From an uncultured Prevotellaceae bacterium (lineage in GTDB: Bacteria; Bacteroidota; Bacteroidia; Bacteroidales; Bacteroidaceae), in NCBI GenBank assembly GCA_946407325.1, contig CAMJNN010000041.1:1-9802 (forward strand): DNA of 9,802 nucleotides, read 5' to 3'. The position numbers and the translations under genes were made by a program. The notes beneath the pieces were generated by a model. It was given only the letters and a program-made list of their open reading frames with translations, had not been told where the DNA came from and did not search any database. Numbering within the stretch: the first letter of the stretch is position 1; every line of letters starts with the position of its first letter. This document shows, piece after piece, positions 1-7,436 of this stretch.

Positions 1-1363
1 CTTGGAACTCATCAACGTATGGGTCCATACGGTTGGCTGTGGTTGGGCCCATAGAGCCGCAAGGCATACCCTTAGGCGTCTTGGCAGGACCTGCATACAA
101 CACAGGATGATCCTTGAAATAAGCTGGCAAATCCTCGCCTGCATCTAAACGAGCTTTCAGCTTGGCATGAGCAATGTCGCGAGCCACGATGATGGTACCA
201 TTCAATGAAACACGGGTAGCTACAGGATACTTTGACAGAATCTTGCAAACCTCACTCATAGGCTGATTAAGGTCAATCTTCACCACATTACCCTCGCCTG
301 CCTGACGTAATGCCTCAGGTATCAATTCACCTGGATTATCATCAAGCTTCTCAATCCAAATACCATCTTTATTGATCTTAGTCTTGATGTTACGGTCAGC
401 CGAGCAAGATACGCCCATTCCTATAGGGCAAGAAGCGCCATGACGTGGCAGACGAACCACACGGATGTCGTGTGCCATATATTTGCCACCAAACTGGGCA
501 CCCAGGCCTATGTTATAAGCCTCTTCGAGTAACTGCTTCTCTAATTCCACGTCGCGGAACGCACGACCATATTCATTACCTGTGGTAGGCAACTCGTCAT
601 AGTAATGAGTAGATGCTAATTTCACCGTAAGCAGGTTCTTCTCAGCAGAGGTACCGCCAATCACAAACGCAATGTGATAAGGAGGACATGCTGCAGTGCC
701 CAAGCTCTTCATCTTATCCACCAAGAAAGGAATCAGGGTACCTGGGTTCTGGATACGTGCTTTGGTTTCCTGATACAAGTAGGTCTTGTTAGCAGAACCG
801 CCACCTTTCGTTACACAAAGGAAACGATATTCCATCCCCTCAGTAGCCTCAAGGTCAATCTGTGCAGGAAGGTTACATTTCGTGTTCACCTCATCATACA
901 TGTTCAAAGGAGCATTCTGTGAATAACGCAGATTCTCCTCTGTATAAGTCTTGTAAACGCCCAATGACAGAGCTTCCTCATCACAGTAGCCGGTCCACAC
1001 CTGTTGGCCCTTTTCACCATGGATAATGGCCGTACCAGTATCTTGACAAGTAGGAAGTTGACCTTTGCATGCCACCTCTGAATTACGCAAGAATGATAAA
1101 GCCACATACTTGTCATTGTCACTAGCTTCTGGGTCAGAAAGAATCTTGGCCACCTGCTCGTTGTGTGAACGACGTAGCATGAAAGAAACATCACGGAAGG
1201 CAGCATTAGCCATAGCAGTCAAGCCTTCCTTCTCAATCTTAAGGATAGGTTTACCCTCAAACTCGCTTACCGACACATAGTCTTTAGTAAGCAAATAATA
1301 CTCAGTCTTATCTACACCATGCTCAAACATGGGTTGATAGTGGAACGGAGGATTTGTTGCCAT
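1..1363 (-). CDS. fumA: Class I fumarate hydratase (4Fe-4S), C-terminus beyond left edge
   Basis: Oxygen-sensitive class I fumarase interconverts fumarate and malate in the cytoplasm. In Bacteroidales it belongs to the reductive branch from oxaloacetate to succinate. I translated this frame by hand from the ATG at 1363 and found it open without a stop to the window edge. It gives 454 residues of a family that is usually about 545 long, so roughly 90 C-terminal residues are missing. Cysteines in family-typical contexts are C106 (QLPTCQDTG), C226 (GTAACPPYH) and C312/C320 ([18 protein letters not shown]); three of these should hold the Fe-S cluster. The segment near the edge ([19 protein letters not shown]) matches the beta-domain active-site region, so this is the fused alpha-beta form. 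The 33-bp gap to the upstream DUF4954 gene is AT-rich, with no Shine-Dalgarno site and no TAnnTTTG element, so co-transcription with that gene is likely. The symbol follows the E. coli FumA/FumB type; which paralogue name applies cannot be decided. Confidence 0.95.
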   Translation of the reverse strand, partial: MATNPPFHYQPMFEHGVDKTEYYLLTKDYVSVSEFEGKPILKIEKEGLTAMANAAFRDVSFMLRRSHNEQVAKILSDPEASDNDKYVALSFLRNSEVACKGQLPTCQDTGTAIIHGEKGQQVWTGYCDEEALSLGVYKTYTEENLRYSQNAPLNMYDEVNTKCNLPAQIDLEATEGMEYRFLCVTKGGGSANKTYLYQETKARIQNPGTLIPFLVDKMKSLGTAACPPYHIAFVIGGTSAEKNLLTVKLASTHYYDELPTTGNEYGRAFRDVELEKQLLEEAYNIGLGAQFGGKYMAHDIRVVRLPRHGASCPIGMGVSCSADRNIKTKINKDGIWIEKLDDNPGELIPEALRQAGEGNVVKIDLNQPMSEVCKILSKYPVATRVSLNGTIIVARDIAHAKLKARLDAGEDLPAYFKDHPVLYAGPAKTPKGMPCGSMGPTTANRMDPYVDEFQ

Positions 1364-1396
1364 AATTACATTATTTTTTATTTGGTTAAATTTTAA

Positions 1397-3391
1397 TTAT
1401 TCTGTTAGTGGTTTTAAGCGATCTATCAATTCATTACCCAAAGCAGTCTTTGTTTTGATATGATCAAGCACAGCTGTTACAAACGGATTGCTTTCAAAAT
1501 CACCACGAACCTGTTCAAAGTCTTGTTCTTTCTCAAACTTAGTACCATCGGCACCAAATCCTGTCATAGACGACAACGAAAACTCTTTCTTAGCATCTTC
1601 ATATACCATCTTATCCAAGCCAACCACAGCTTCCTTCCATCTTTCAACAATATGTATGATATCAGAAGCAGTAATCTTATCAGGATCCAAACCGTAGAAC
1701 TCAAGCATACGATCATAAGCCCAAGTCCATTCGTAAGTGTAATAATTAGTATGCATACGCATAAAATCTGCGTTGATTTCTTTCAGCTTGTTCACTTTGC
1801 CGCTTTCAATATTGTCAAGCAACTGATCCACTTCACTCTTAGGTGCTATCAAACCAGAGATATCCACCCACTCACCCTTGCCAATAGTTGTATCTGGCTT
1901 GAGACGGGCACGGATCTCTTCATCGTTTTTGAAGTTAATCCCTTCCAAACGTTTGATGACTGAGTTACCCAAAAACTTCTTGATGCCAATTTCGTAGAAC
2001 TTAATTCCGTTTACCAAAGATGAATTACGGATCTTGGCACTATGGAAAGAATATTCATCCGACAACTCACCTGAAGCAGCTTGCAATTGCTTCAGGATCT
2101 CACAGCCTTTAAACATCTTCTGGATGGTATAGGGGCTTAAAAGATTGTAGTTGATGCAGTCCAACTTGTTGGAGTCTGTTCGTTTATCACGCTTTGGCCA
2201 TTTCTGTGCATCGCGGATTGTTCCGACACTACGCAGATTGACACCAGGCACGAGATAAGTAGTATCTTTCTTCTCTATCAGGTAGCTGAATGGCAGGTTC
2301 GACGTGTCGGAATGATTGACATGACGGCCCATGACCAGTGAGAAAGCGCCTACTCTGGATGGCCAAAGAATATAAGAGTCAGACGAAGTCTTGGCACCAC
2401 GCTCTAAAATACCCTGATGAATAGGTCCCAATTTATACATGTGGTTACTCTGATTAGACCCAGAGCCTGCATTCATAAATGAGAACATACCTGCTATCAA
2501 CAAGGTAGATTTATGGTGTGTCACTGTAAACGGGCCGGCAAAGATGGCACAAGCCTCACCGTTCTCCTCCTGGCAATTGCTAAAGAACAAAGAGTCGGAA
2601 GCAGAGTAACTATGTCCCATTGTACAAGCTTGCCCCACAAAGCAGCGTGTCAGCATGGCACCGTCGTCAAGGGTAGAGCCTGAGGAAATGATGAAATCAT
2701 CGCAGATAACATTGTGGCCTATATGTACTGGAGCTTCCTGATTACTATTGATGGATCCATTGTTTAAACGGTTAGCGCCTATGATAGAAGCATAAGAGCC
2801 GATACGAACATTGATGACAGAGCCCACGTTCATGATGGTTACATGGTCGGCAATCTCACCCATCTCAGATGCATGTTTATTGGAATAGTAGTCGGCTATC
2901 TCGCGCAAGCGTATTGCCAGCTCTGGACGATGCCTGTACATCGCCATGATATAGGCTAACTGAGCAGAAAGCTTATCACTGATGGCCACCTCACGGCCTC
3001 CCGTTTCATTCAGCACAGACACCTCCACACCATTGCCAAAACGGGTTTTCCCATCCACTACGATATTGTCAACATTCTCAATGTATGTATTATCACCTAT
3101 TGAATAATTGGCAATGTAATTGTGTACATTCTTTATATAGCATCCGTTACCGATGGTGACGTTATGAAGAGTCACATATCTCAAACCGGCATGCTTGGTG
3201 ATGCCACCTTTCAAGGCAAACTCCCCATGTAAAGAGCCTAAGCGGATATCGCCCGAAAAATGGGTACCTACCACATACTGTGCATCGAAATCAGGTGCCA
3301 CACACACGCGATTCCAATCTGTGGCCGTACAGCCCTGAAGTTCAAGCTGTGCCACTTCGTTTGTTGTTAGATTTCTGTAATTCATATTCAT
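1397..3391 (-). CDS. DUF4954 family protein, left-handed beta-helix (hexapeptide-repeat) fold, function unknown
   Basis: This is a 664-residue protein that I recognise as DUF4954-like, a family known mainly from Bacteroidales and without an assigned reaction. Two stretches have irregular hexapeptide-type spacing (short hydrophobic-xx-G/N turns, such as NVTIGNGCYI, YSIGDNTYI, VRIGSYASIIGA, VHIGHNVICDDFIIS). They lie at residues about 45-130 and 185-360, as in left-handed beta-helix acyl- or nucleotidyl-transferases. A helical insert is at about 135-180. The segment around 308-357 (GSGSNQSNHMYKLGPIHQG, then ILWPSRVGAFSLVMGRH) looks like the core active-site or ligand region because it is rich in His, Asn and Gly. 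The rest, about 405-664, is charged and probably helical. There is no signal peptide or membrane segment, so it is probably cytoplasmic. The ATG at 3391 overlaps the hflX stop as ATGA, which suggests translational coupling; a second in-frame ATG lies at 3385. A sugar or acyl transferase role is only inference from the fold. Confidence 0.8.
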   Translation of the reverse strand: MNMNYRNLTTNEVAQLELQGCTATDWNRVCVAPDFDAQYVVGTHFSGDIRLGSLHGEFALKGGITKHAGLRYVTLHNVTIGNGCYIKNVHNYIANYSIGDNTYIENVDNIVVDGKTRFGNGVEVSVLNETGGREVAISDKLSAQLAYIMAMYRHRPELAIRLREIADYYSNKHASEMGEIADHVTIMNVGSVINVRIGSYASIIGANRLNNGSINSNQEAPVHIGHNVICDDFIISSGSTLDDGAMLTRCFVGQACTMGHSYSASDSLFFSNCQEENGEACAIFAGPFTVTHHKSTLLIAGMFSFMNAGSGSNQSNHMYKLGPIHQGILERGAKTSSDSYILWPSRVGAFSLVMGRHVNHSDTSNLPFSYLIEKKDTTYLVPGVNLRSVGTIRDAQKWPKRDKRTDSNKLDCINYNLLSPYTIQKMFKGCEILKQLQAASGELSDEYSFHSAKIRNSSLVNGIKFYEIGIKKFLGNSVIKRLEGINFKNDEEIRARLKPDTTIGKGEWVDISGLIAPKSEVDQLLDNIESGKVNKLKEINADFMRMHTNYYTYEWTWAYDRMLEFYGLDPDKITASDIIHIVERWKEAVVGLDKMVYEDAKKEFSLSSMTGFGADGTKFEKEQDFEQVRGDFESNPFVTAVLDHIKTKTALGNELIDRLKPLTE

Positions 3392-4641
3392 TGTTCTTCA
3401 GCTTGAGGATACAAGAAATCGTTATAAGGATATTTCTGCACATGCAGCTCTCTCACCCTCCTATACAATTCCTCCCTCAGGTTATCAATATTTGTCTTTT
3501 CCTTAGCAGAAATAAAAATGCAATCATCTTCTAACTTAGCCATCCAAGAATGCATCAATTCTTCCAACGACACGTTCTCCTTTGTCTTAGGTGTTAAATC
3601 GAATGGATCTTTCTCAACAAACTTATAAGCATCAATTTTATTAAAGATTACCATTGTCGGCTTACCACCTGCATCTATTTCAGCCAGTGTCTTGTTCACC
3701 ACCTTGATCTGTTCCTCAAAATCAGGATGAGATATATCCACCACATGCATCAATAAATCGGCCTCACGCACTTCATCAAGAGTTGACTTAAAAGAGTCCA
3801 CCAGGTCGGTAGGCAATTTGCGAATGAATCCTACTGTATCGCAAAGCAAAAAAGGCAAGTTATCTATCACAACTTTACGTACTGTCGTATCAAGTGTGGC
3901 AAACAATTTGTTTTCGGCAAAGACTTCACTCTTGGCCATGAGGTTCATCATGGTCGACTTGCCTACATTAGTATAGCCAACCAGTGCCACACGTATCATT
4001 CGACCTCTATTCTTACGCTGGGTGGACATTTGCTTGTCGATATCAGCCAAACGCTGCTTAAGCAGTGACATACGGTTGAGGATGATTCGGCGGTCCATCT
4101 CCAACTGGGTCTCACCAGGACCTCGTAAGCCCACCATACCCTTGCCACCACCAGCGCCAGAACCACCACCCTGACGTTCCAAGTGTGTCCACAAGCGTTG
4201 CAAGCGAGGAAGCATGTATTTATATTGCGCCAATTCTACCTGTGTCTTTGCACTGGCGGTCTGGGCACGCATAGCAAAAATATCAAGAATAAGCGATGTT
4301 CGGTCAAGGATCTTTACTTTCAGCACCTGCTCAATATTACGCAACTGTTTAGGTGATAATTCATCATCAAAAATTACCATACCCACTTCGCGCTCTGCAT
4401 CCTCCTCATCCAAAATATATTGTTTAATCTCCTGAAGCTTACCCTCACCTACATACGTTACTGCATGAGCCTGTACCAGCTTTTGAGTAAAACGGCGTAC
4501 CACCTTGGCACCAGCAGTTTCTGCTAGAAACTCCAGCTCATCAAGATATTCATTCGTTTTCTGCTCATCCTGCCTTTGAGTAATCAAACCCACCAGTACA
4601 GCAGTCTCGGTTTTAGCCTCGGATATTACAAATTCCTTCAT
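3388..4641 (-). CDS. hflX: GTPase HflX, ribosome-associated
   Basis: HflX is a cytoplasmic GTPase of the Obg-HflX class. In other bacteria it binds the 50S subunit and splits stalled or heat-damaged 70S ribosomes. From the ATG at 4641 the protein has 417 residues, close to the family norm. The N-terminal HflX domain covers about 1-150. The Gly-rich linker follows at about 157-182 (RQGGGSGAGGGKG, then GLRGPGETQLE). The G domain has the P-loop GYTNVGKST (222-230), DTTVR (251-255), DTVGF (268-272), NKID (334-337) and SAK (378-380). An in-frame TTG at 4644 just before the ATG could extend it by one residue, but the ATG start gives the usual MKEFVISEA beginning. A promoter sits upstream at about 4673-4703, so hflX probably leads an operon with the overlapping DUF4954 gene and perhaps fumarase. 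Eight consecutive T residues nearly abut the start codon, which is unusual for this phylum, where A-rich leaders are normal. Confidence 0.96.
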   Translation of the reverse strand: MKEFVISEAKTETAVLVGLITQRQDEQKTNEYLDELEFLAETAGAKVVRRFTQKLVQAHAVTYVGEGKLQEIKQYILDEEDAEREVGMVIFDDELSPKQLRNIEQVLKVKILDRTSLILDIFAMRAQTASAKTQVELAQYKYMLPRLQRLWTHLERQGGGSGAGGGKGMVGLRGPGETQLEMDRRIILNRMSLLKQRLADIDKQMSTQRKNRGRMIRVALVGYTNVGKSTMMNLMAKSEVFAENKLFATLDTTVRKVVIDNLPFLLCDTVGFIRKLPTDLVDSFKSTLDEVREADLLMHVVDISHPDFEEQIKVVNKTLAEIDAGGKPTMVIFNKIDAYKFVEKDPFDLTPKTKENVSLEELMHSWMAKLEDDCIFISAKEKTNIDNLREELYRRVRELHVQKYPYNDFLYPQAEEQ

Positions 4642-4672
4642 CAAAAAAAAGATAGTCGATATTTTAACAACG

Positions 4673-4703
4673 CAAAAATAGTAAAATCCTATTAAAAACC
4701 AAG
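4673..4703 (-). promoter_or_regulatory. Candidate Bacteroidota promoter for hflX
   Basis: On the minus strand a perfect TAnnTTTG element (TATTTTTG, 4680-4673) is preceded after 19 bp by CTTG (4703-4700), three of four matches to the -33 TTTG. The predicted start of transcription is near 4667, leaving a leader of about 25 nt before the hflX ATG. The element lies in the 79-bp gap after the EamA stop, as expected if hflX heads its own transcript. This rests on the consensus match alone. Confidence 0.55.
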
Positions 4704-4720
4704 CATCAAAGGCAAACTAT

Positions 4721-5659
4721 TTAGAGAAAGAATAGTGATGCACCGATTACACTGATAACAGCACCGACAATTTCAAGGGGTTTAACTTCTTGTTTGAACA
4801 GCAAATGCGCAGGCCATATAATCAAAACAGGAACAAGTGCCATCAGTGTAGAAGCGATACCTGCCTCAGTATATTGTACTGCCATCAATGACAAAGAGAC
4901 ACCAATAAATGGTCCTGTTAGCGTTGCCCCGATAGCAGCTTTCATGCCTTTACTATCTTTCAAGGCAACAGGTAAGGTATAAAACTGTCTTTGCAAAGCC
5001 ATCACACAAAGGAAACCCAAACTACCGGCTATAGCACGAATAAAGGTTGAGGCAAAGGGCAATAAGTCGTTCACGGCATCCATACCTTCAGGCACACCTG
5101 CCTCATAGTAGTTCATGCCGACTTTGCTGAGTACCAGTCCCAGACCCTGACCAACCCCTGCACCAATGCCAAAAAGAACGCCTTTTACCGGCAATTTCAG
5201 CTCTACTTTATGATGGCTTTCCTGGCTGCCTTTATTGAGTACCGACATACCGATGCCCACCAAAGTAATCGTCATACCCAGCCAAGCTTGCATGTGAAGA
5301 TGTTCACCCAACATCATCCAACTGGCGAAAGCAGCCGTTGGAGGAGCCAATGTCATAAACAATTGTCCGAAACGAGAGCCAATTAGAATATATGAATTAA
5401 AAAGGCAGAAGTCACCAAAGACATACCCCACCAAACCAGACATAAGAAGCCAAATCCAAGCTTGTGTATTGGCATATAAAGGAAAAGGAGAACCTGTGAA
5501 TATCCACATAGTGCAACCCAACAGAAGTAGTGAAAGCAACATGCGGATGACGTTTAGTTGTAAGGCTCCGAGCCGTTTACTGGCCACCTCAGAGCAGAGA
5601 GCCGTGATGGTCCATGAAAAGGCCACCACTAGCGAAATGGTTTCACCTAAATATAACAT
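4721..5659 (-). CDS. EamA/DMT superfamily permease
   Basis: This is a 312-residue inner-membrane protein of the drug/metabolite transporter superfamily, with two EamA repeats. Hydrophobic segments fit ten helices arranged as two bundles of five: about 5-142, then a short polar linker at 143-157 (GSQESHHKVELK), then about 158-312. Typical EamA signatures are visible: the helix-1 stretch VVAFSWTITALCSEVASKR, the end of the first half APPTAAFASWMMLGEHLHMQAWLGMTITLVGIGM, and its echo in the second half LVPVLIIWPAHLLFKQEVKPLEIVGAVISVIGA. The substrate cannot be read from the sequence; relatives export amino acids, metabolites or drugs. The ATG at 5659 is chosen because it gives a full first helix with no extra residues. 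No Shine-Dalgarno site or convincing promoter lies upstream; instead a strong intrinsic terminator ends 18 bp before the start codon. The gene may depend on read-through, or on a promoter I cannot recognise. Confidence 0.9.
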   Translation of the reverse strand: MLYLGETISLVVAFSWTITALCSEVASKRLGALQLNVIRMLLSLLLLGCTMWIFTGSPFPLYANTQAWIWLLMSGLVGYVFGDFCLFNSYILIGSRFGQLFMTLAPPTAAFASWMMLGEHLHMQAWLGMTITLVGIGMSVLNKGSQESHHKVELKLPVKGVLFGIGAGVGQGLGLVLSKVGMNYYEAGVPEGMDAVNDLLPFASTFIRAIAGSLGFLCVMALQRQFYTLPVALKDSKGMKAAIGATLTGPFIGVSLSLMAVQYTEAGIASTLMALVPVLIIWPAHLLFKQEVKPLEIVGAVISVIGASLFFL

Positions 5660-5673
5660 CGTGAAGGTGATAT

Positions 5674-5701
5674 AAAATATCCCCGCCGTTTGGCGGGGAT
5701 A
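5674..5701 (-). terminator. Intrinsic terminator after the lipoprotein gene
   Basis: On the minus strand a perfect 10-bp GC-rich stem (TATCCCCGCC / GGCGGGGATA, 5701-5692 with 5687-5678) closes an AAAC loop and runs straight into TTTTATAT. It begins 10 bp after the lipoprotein stop codon, so it should end the rsmI-lipoprotein transcript. On the plus strand no T tract follows the stem, so it acts in one direction. Oddly, its T tract lies in the leader of the EamA gene, 14-18 bp from that start codon. Confidence 0.85.
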
Positions 5702-5711
5702 AATGATAGTT

Positions 5712-6590
5712 TTATTTTACCTGAATAACCAGATACTTGCTAGCACTCCAGAATTGTGTCGGATTATTGATATTTAAAGTCAACTCTCCTTTTTCATCCT
5801 TAACAAGTGAATAAGAGCTTGTAGGGTGATTGGAAAGCAGAGTAGCTGATTTTGAATACAGACGTATTTCTTTAGTGGTACGGATGTCGCACTCAGTGAA
5901 ATAGTCCATGTTAGCCTCATCGCTTGCCAAAATCTTACCTTTAGAAAACAGTCCATCACCAGTAAGGATCTTCTGTTCCTTCAACTCTGTCTTGGTACCG
6001 AACACAAACCAAGCGGTATTCAATGCGCGATCTTGCTGCTCTACCACCTCTGTCTTAGCCATATTTTCAGATTTCAGTTCTTCGGTAACTGCTGTCAGTT
6101 CACTCACAGCCTCATCCAATTCACGAATGCGGATATTCTTAGCCATCAGTTCTTCCTGCAAAGAAGCAATCTCTGCGGTTTTTTCCTCCAACTGCTTGGT
6201 GAAAGTATCTACAGCTTTCTTCAACTGAGCGTTTTGGTTCTTGCTGGTAGCCAACTGAGCTGTCAGCTTCTCAATCTGATCACGATTTTCTTGCAAAGTC
6301 TTCTGAATGAACTCAATATCACTTGCTATCTGCTGCTTAGCACTTGCAGAACCTTCTAAAACCGATCCGCGCTGCAAGTCAACACGGTTTTCTGCTGCAT
6401 TAATCTGACGGAAACCTTCAGTAATTTGGTTGAAAGTACCCATCATATCATCTAATTCAGCATCACGTGCATTCAATTCCGCCATCAGGGAGTCATTCTT
6501 TGCCTGTAAACTTTTGCTGCCACCACCCAGTCCGTCGCAAGAAGCGAAGCATACAGCAGCAGCCATTAATGTAAACAATAACTTTTTCAT
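5712..6590 (-). CDS. Coiled-coil lipoprotein, probably Cbp1-type (collagen-binding adhesin family)
   Basis: This is an envelope lipoprotein of 292 residues from the ATG at 6590. The signal peptide MKKLLFTLMAAAVCFAS is followed by the acylated Cys18, in the relaxed FASC lipobox common in Bacteroidota. After a Gly/Ser spacer (about 20-27) comes a long heptad-rich region, about 28-190 (for example QIEKLTAQLATSKNQNAQLKKAV and LQEELMAKNIRIRELDEAVSEL), which predicts an extended coiled coil. A compact domain of about 100 residues follows (NTAWFVFGTKTELKEQKIL to FWSASKYLVIQVK). From memory this layout and C-terminus resemble the Bacteroides fragilis Cbp1 collagen-binding protein family; collagen binding here is inference. 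No clear acidic export signal follows the Cys, so surface exposure is uncertain. An upstream ATG at 6602 directly follows the rsmI stop and would add MFKC; I prefer the later start because it gives a canonical signal peptide. The gene is co-transcribed with rsmI and ends at a strong terminator. Confidence 0.85.
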   Translation of the reverse strand: MKKLLFTLMAAAVCFASCDGLGGGSKSLQAKNDSLMAELNARDAELDDMMGTFNQITEGFRQINAAENRVDLQRGSVLEGSASAKQQIASDIEFIQKTLQENRDQIEKLTAQLATSKNQNAQLKKAVDTFTKQLEEKTAEIASLQEELMAKNIRIRELDEAVSELTAVTEELKSENMAKTEVVEQQDRALNTAWFVFGTKTELKEQKILTGDGLFSKGKILASDEANMDYFTECDIRTTKEIRLYSKSATLLSNHPTSSYSLVKDEKGELTLNINNPTQFWSASKYLVIQVK

Positions 6591-6602
6591 ACACTTAAAC
6601 AT

Positions 6603-7283
6603 TTAGTTTTTTCCAGCCACTACAATCACAAATTCACCGCGTGGCTCGGTTTCGGTGAAATGGTTAATTAATTCTCCTATCGTACCTCTAAGAGTTTCTT
6701 CATGAACTTTCGAAATCTCTCTTGAGACTGCCGCCTGTCGGTCGTTACCTAAAACCTCCCCCAATTGAGTGAGGGTTCTAAGCACCCTGTAAGGCGACTC
6801 ATAGAACACCATAGTACGAGTTTCCTCGGCCAATGCATTGATGCGGGTCTGACGTCCTTTCTTTTGAGGTAAAAAGCCCTCAAAGCAAAACCTGTCACAA
6901 GGCAGTCCGCTATCAACCAGCGCTGGAATACATGCAGTAGCTCCTGGAAGGCACTGCACTTCTATGCCTGCTTTGGCACATTCCCTTGCCAGTAAAAAAC
7001 CTGGATCGGAGATACCTGGTGTTCCAGCATCAGATATCAACGCCACCTGTTCACCTGCCAGCAAACGTTTCACCAAAGGCTCCACTGTTTGGTGTTCATT
7101 AAACTTATGATGAGCAAGCAATGAACCATGCTGAATATCGAAATGTTTCAGCAAGATGCCAGAGGTACGTGTATCCTCAGCCAGAATGACATCTGCTTCT
7201 TTCAAGATACGAATGGCTCTTAGCGTCATATCCTCCATATTTCCTACTGGTGTAGGAACGATATACAGTATCCCCGTTTTCAT
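6603..7283 (-). CDS. rsmI: 16S rRNA (cytidine(1402)-2'-O)-methyltransferase RsmI
   Basis: RsmI uses S-adenosylmethionine to 2'-O-methylate C1402 in the decoding centre of 16S rRNA; RsmH adds the N4 methyl to the same base. From the ATG at 7283 the protein is 226 residues. It has the motif series of the family: LYIVPTPVGN (6-15), AEDTR (35-39), SDAGTPGISDPG (84-95), PGA (113-115), VFYESPYR (159-166), SREISKVHEE (187-196) and RGEFVIVV near the C-terminus. It lacks the C-terminal extension of E. coli RsmI (about 286 residues), so it is the short form. Further upstream starts are ATG 7292 and TTG 7295. The start at 7283 is preferred because homologues begin a few residues before LYxVPTP, and because the promoter at 7306-7336 would leave the 7292 start almost leaderless. 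The stop codon abuts or nearly abuts the lipoprotein start, indicating one transcript. Confidence 0.95.
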   Translation of the reverse strand: MKTGILYIVPTPVGNMEDMTLRAIRILKEADVILAEDTRTSGILLKHFDIQHGSLLAHHKFNEHQTVEPLVKRLLAGEQVALISDAGTPGISDPGFLLARECAKAGIEVQCLPGATACIPALVDSGLPCDRFCFEGFLPQKKGRQTRINALAEETRTMVFYESPYRVLRTLTQLGEVLGNDRQAAVSREISKVHEETLRGTIGELINHFTETEPRGEFVIVVAGKN

Positions 7284-7305
7284 GCTTATCATCAATTTTC
7301 GGTGG

Positions 7306-7336
7306 CAAAATTACGAATAATTGAGTGCAGAACAAA
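7306..7336 (-). promoter_or_regulatory. Strong candidate promoter for rsmI
   Basis: On the minus strand TTTG (7336-7333) is followed after 19 bp by TAATTTTG (7313-7306). Both elements match the Bacteroidota primary sigma consensus fully. Transcription would begin near 7300, about 17 nt before the preferred rsmI start at 7283. The -33 element overlaps the left arm of an AT-rich palindrome at 7334-7352, and the -7 element is part of a repeated sequence also found at 7377-7392. Confidence 0.7.
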
Positions 7337-7352
7337 ATAAGCAGCTTATTTT
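7334..7352. repeat. AT-rich palindrome between divergent rsmI and tdk
   Basis: AAAATAAG, a CAG spacer and CTTATTTT form a perfect 8-bp inverted repeat. It overlaps the -33 element of the rsmI promoter and lies about 60 bp upstream of the tdk promoter candidate. Its placement suits an operator read by a dimeric regulator. The stem is AT-rich and transcribed from neither predicted start, so an RNA hairpin role is less likely. Chance is possible at this base composition. Confidence 0.45.
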
Positions 7353-7407
7353 TTATGCTGAGATGAAGTAATTTATCAAAAGTTACGAATAAATCAATAT
7401 AATGTAT

Positions 7408-7415
7408 TACATTTG
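7408..7415 (+). promoter_or_regulatory. Candidate -7 element for tdk
   Basis: TACATTTG matches TAnnTTTG exactly and sits 21 bp before the tdk ATG at 7437, implying a short leader of about 15 nt. The -33 position holds only a weak TTAC (7383-7386, 21-bp spacing), inside the second copy of the repeat at 7377-7392. The promoter may therefore be weak or need an activator. Confidence 0.45.
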
Positions 7416-7436
7416 TGACTAAAATTAGTACTTTGT

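Larger units (their letters stand above)
7306..7392. repeat. Direct repeat pair CAAAA(G)TTACGAATAA in the rsmI/tdk control region
   Basis: CAAAATTACGAATAA at 7306-7320 recurs as CAAAAGTTACGAATAA at 7377-7392, identical except for one inserted G, with starts 71 bp apart. The first copy contains the rsmI -7 element. The second carries the same element with a 3-nt rather than 2-nt spacer (TAACTTTTG on the minus strand). It could be a duplicated promoter core or a binding site for a regulator of the divergent genes. No protein can be named. Confidence 0.6.

Noticed and set aside
904..1206. 100-codon minus-strand ORF inside the fumarase gene in another frame
   Set aside because: The fumarase frame across the same bases is intact and carries the expected Cys motif, and the alternative protein resembles nothing known. 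It is a shadow frame.
1460..1963. 167-codon plus-strand ORF opposite the DUF4954 gene
   Set aside because: It lies wholly antisense to a well-supported gene, its predicted protein has no recognisable motifs, and no promoter or start context is visible. It is a shadow frame.
4677..4693. AATAG / CTATT inverted repeat in the hflX upstream gap, considered as a terminator for the EamA gene
   Set aside because: The stem has only five AT-rich pairs and overlaps the hflX promoter, so it is too weak to call.
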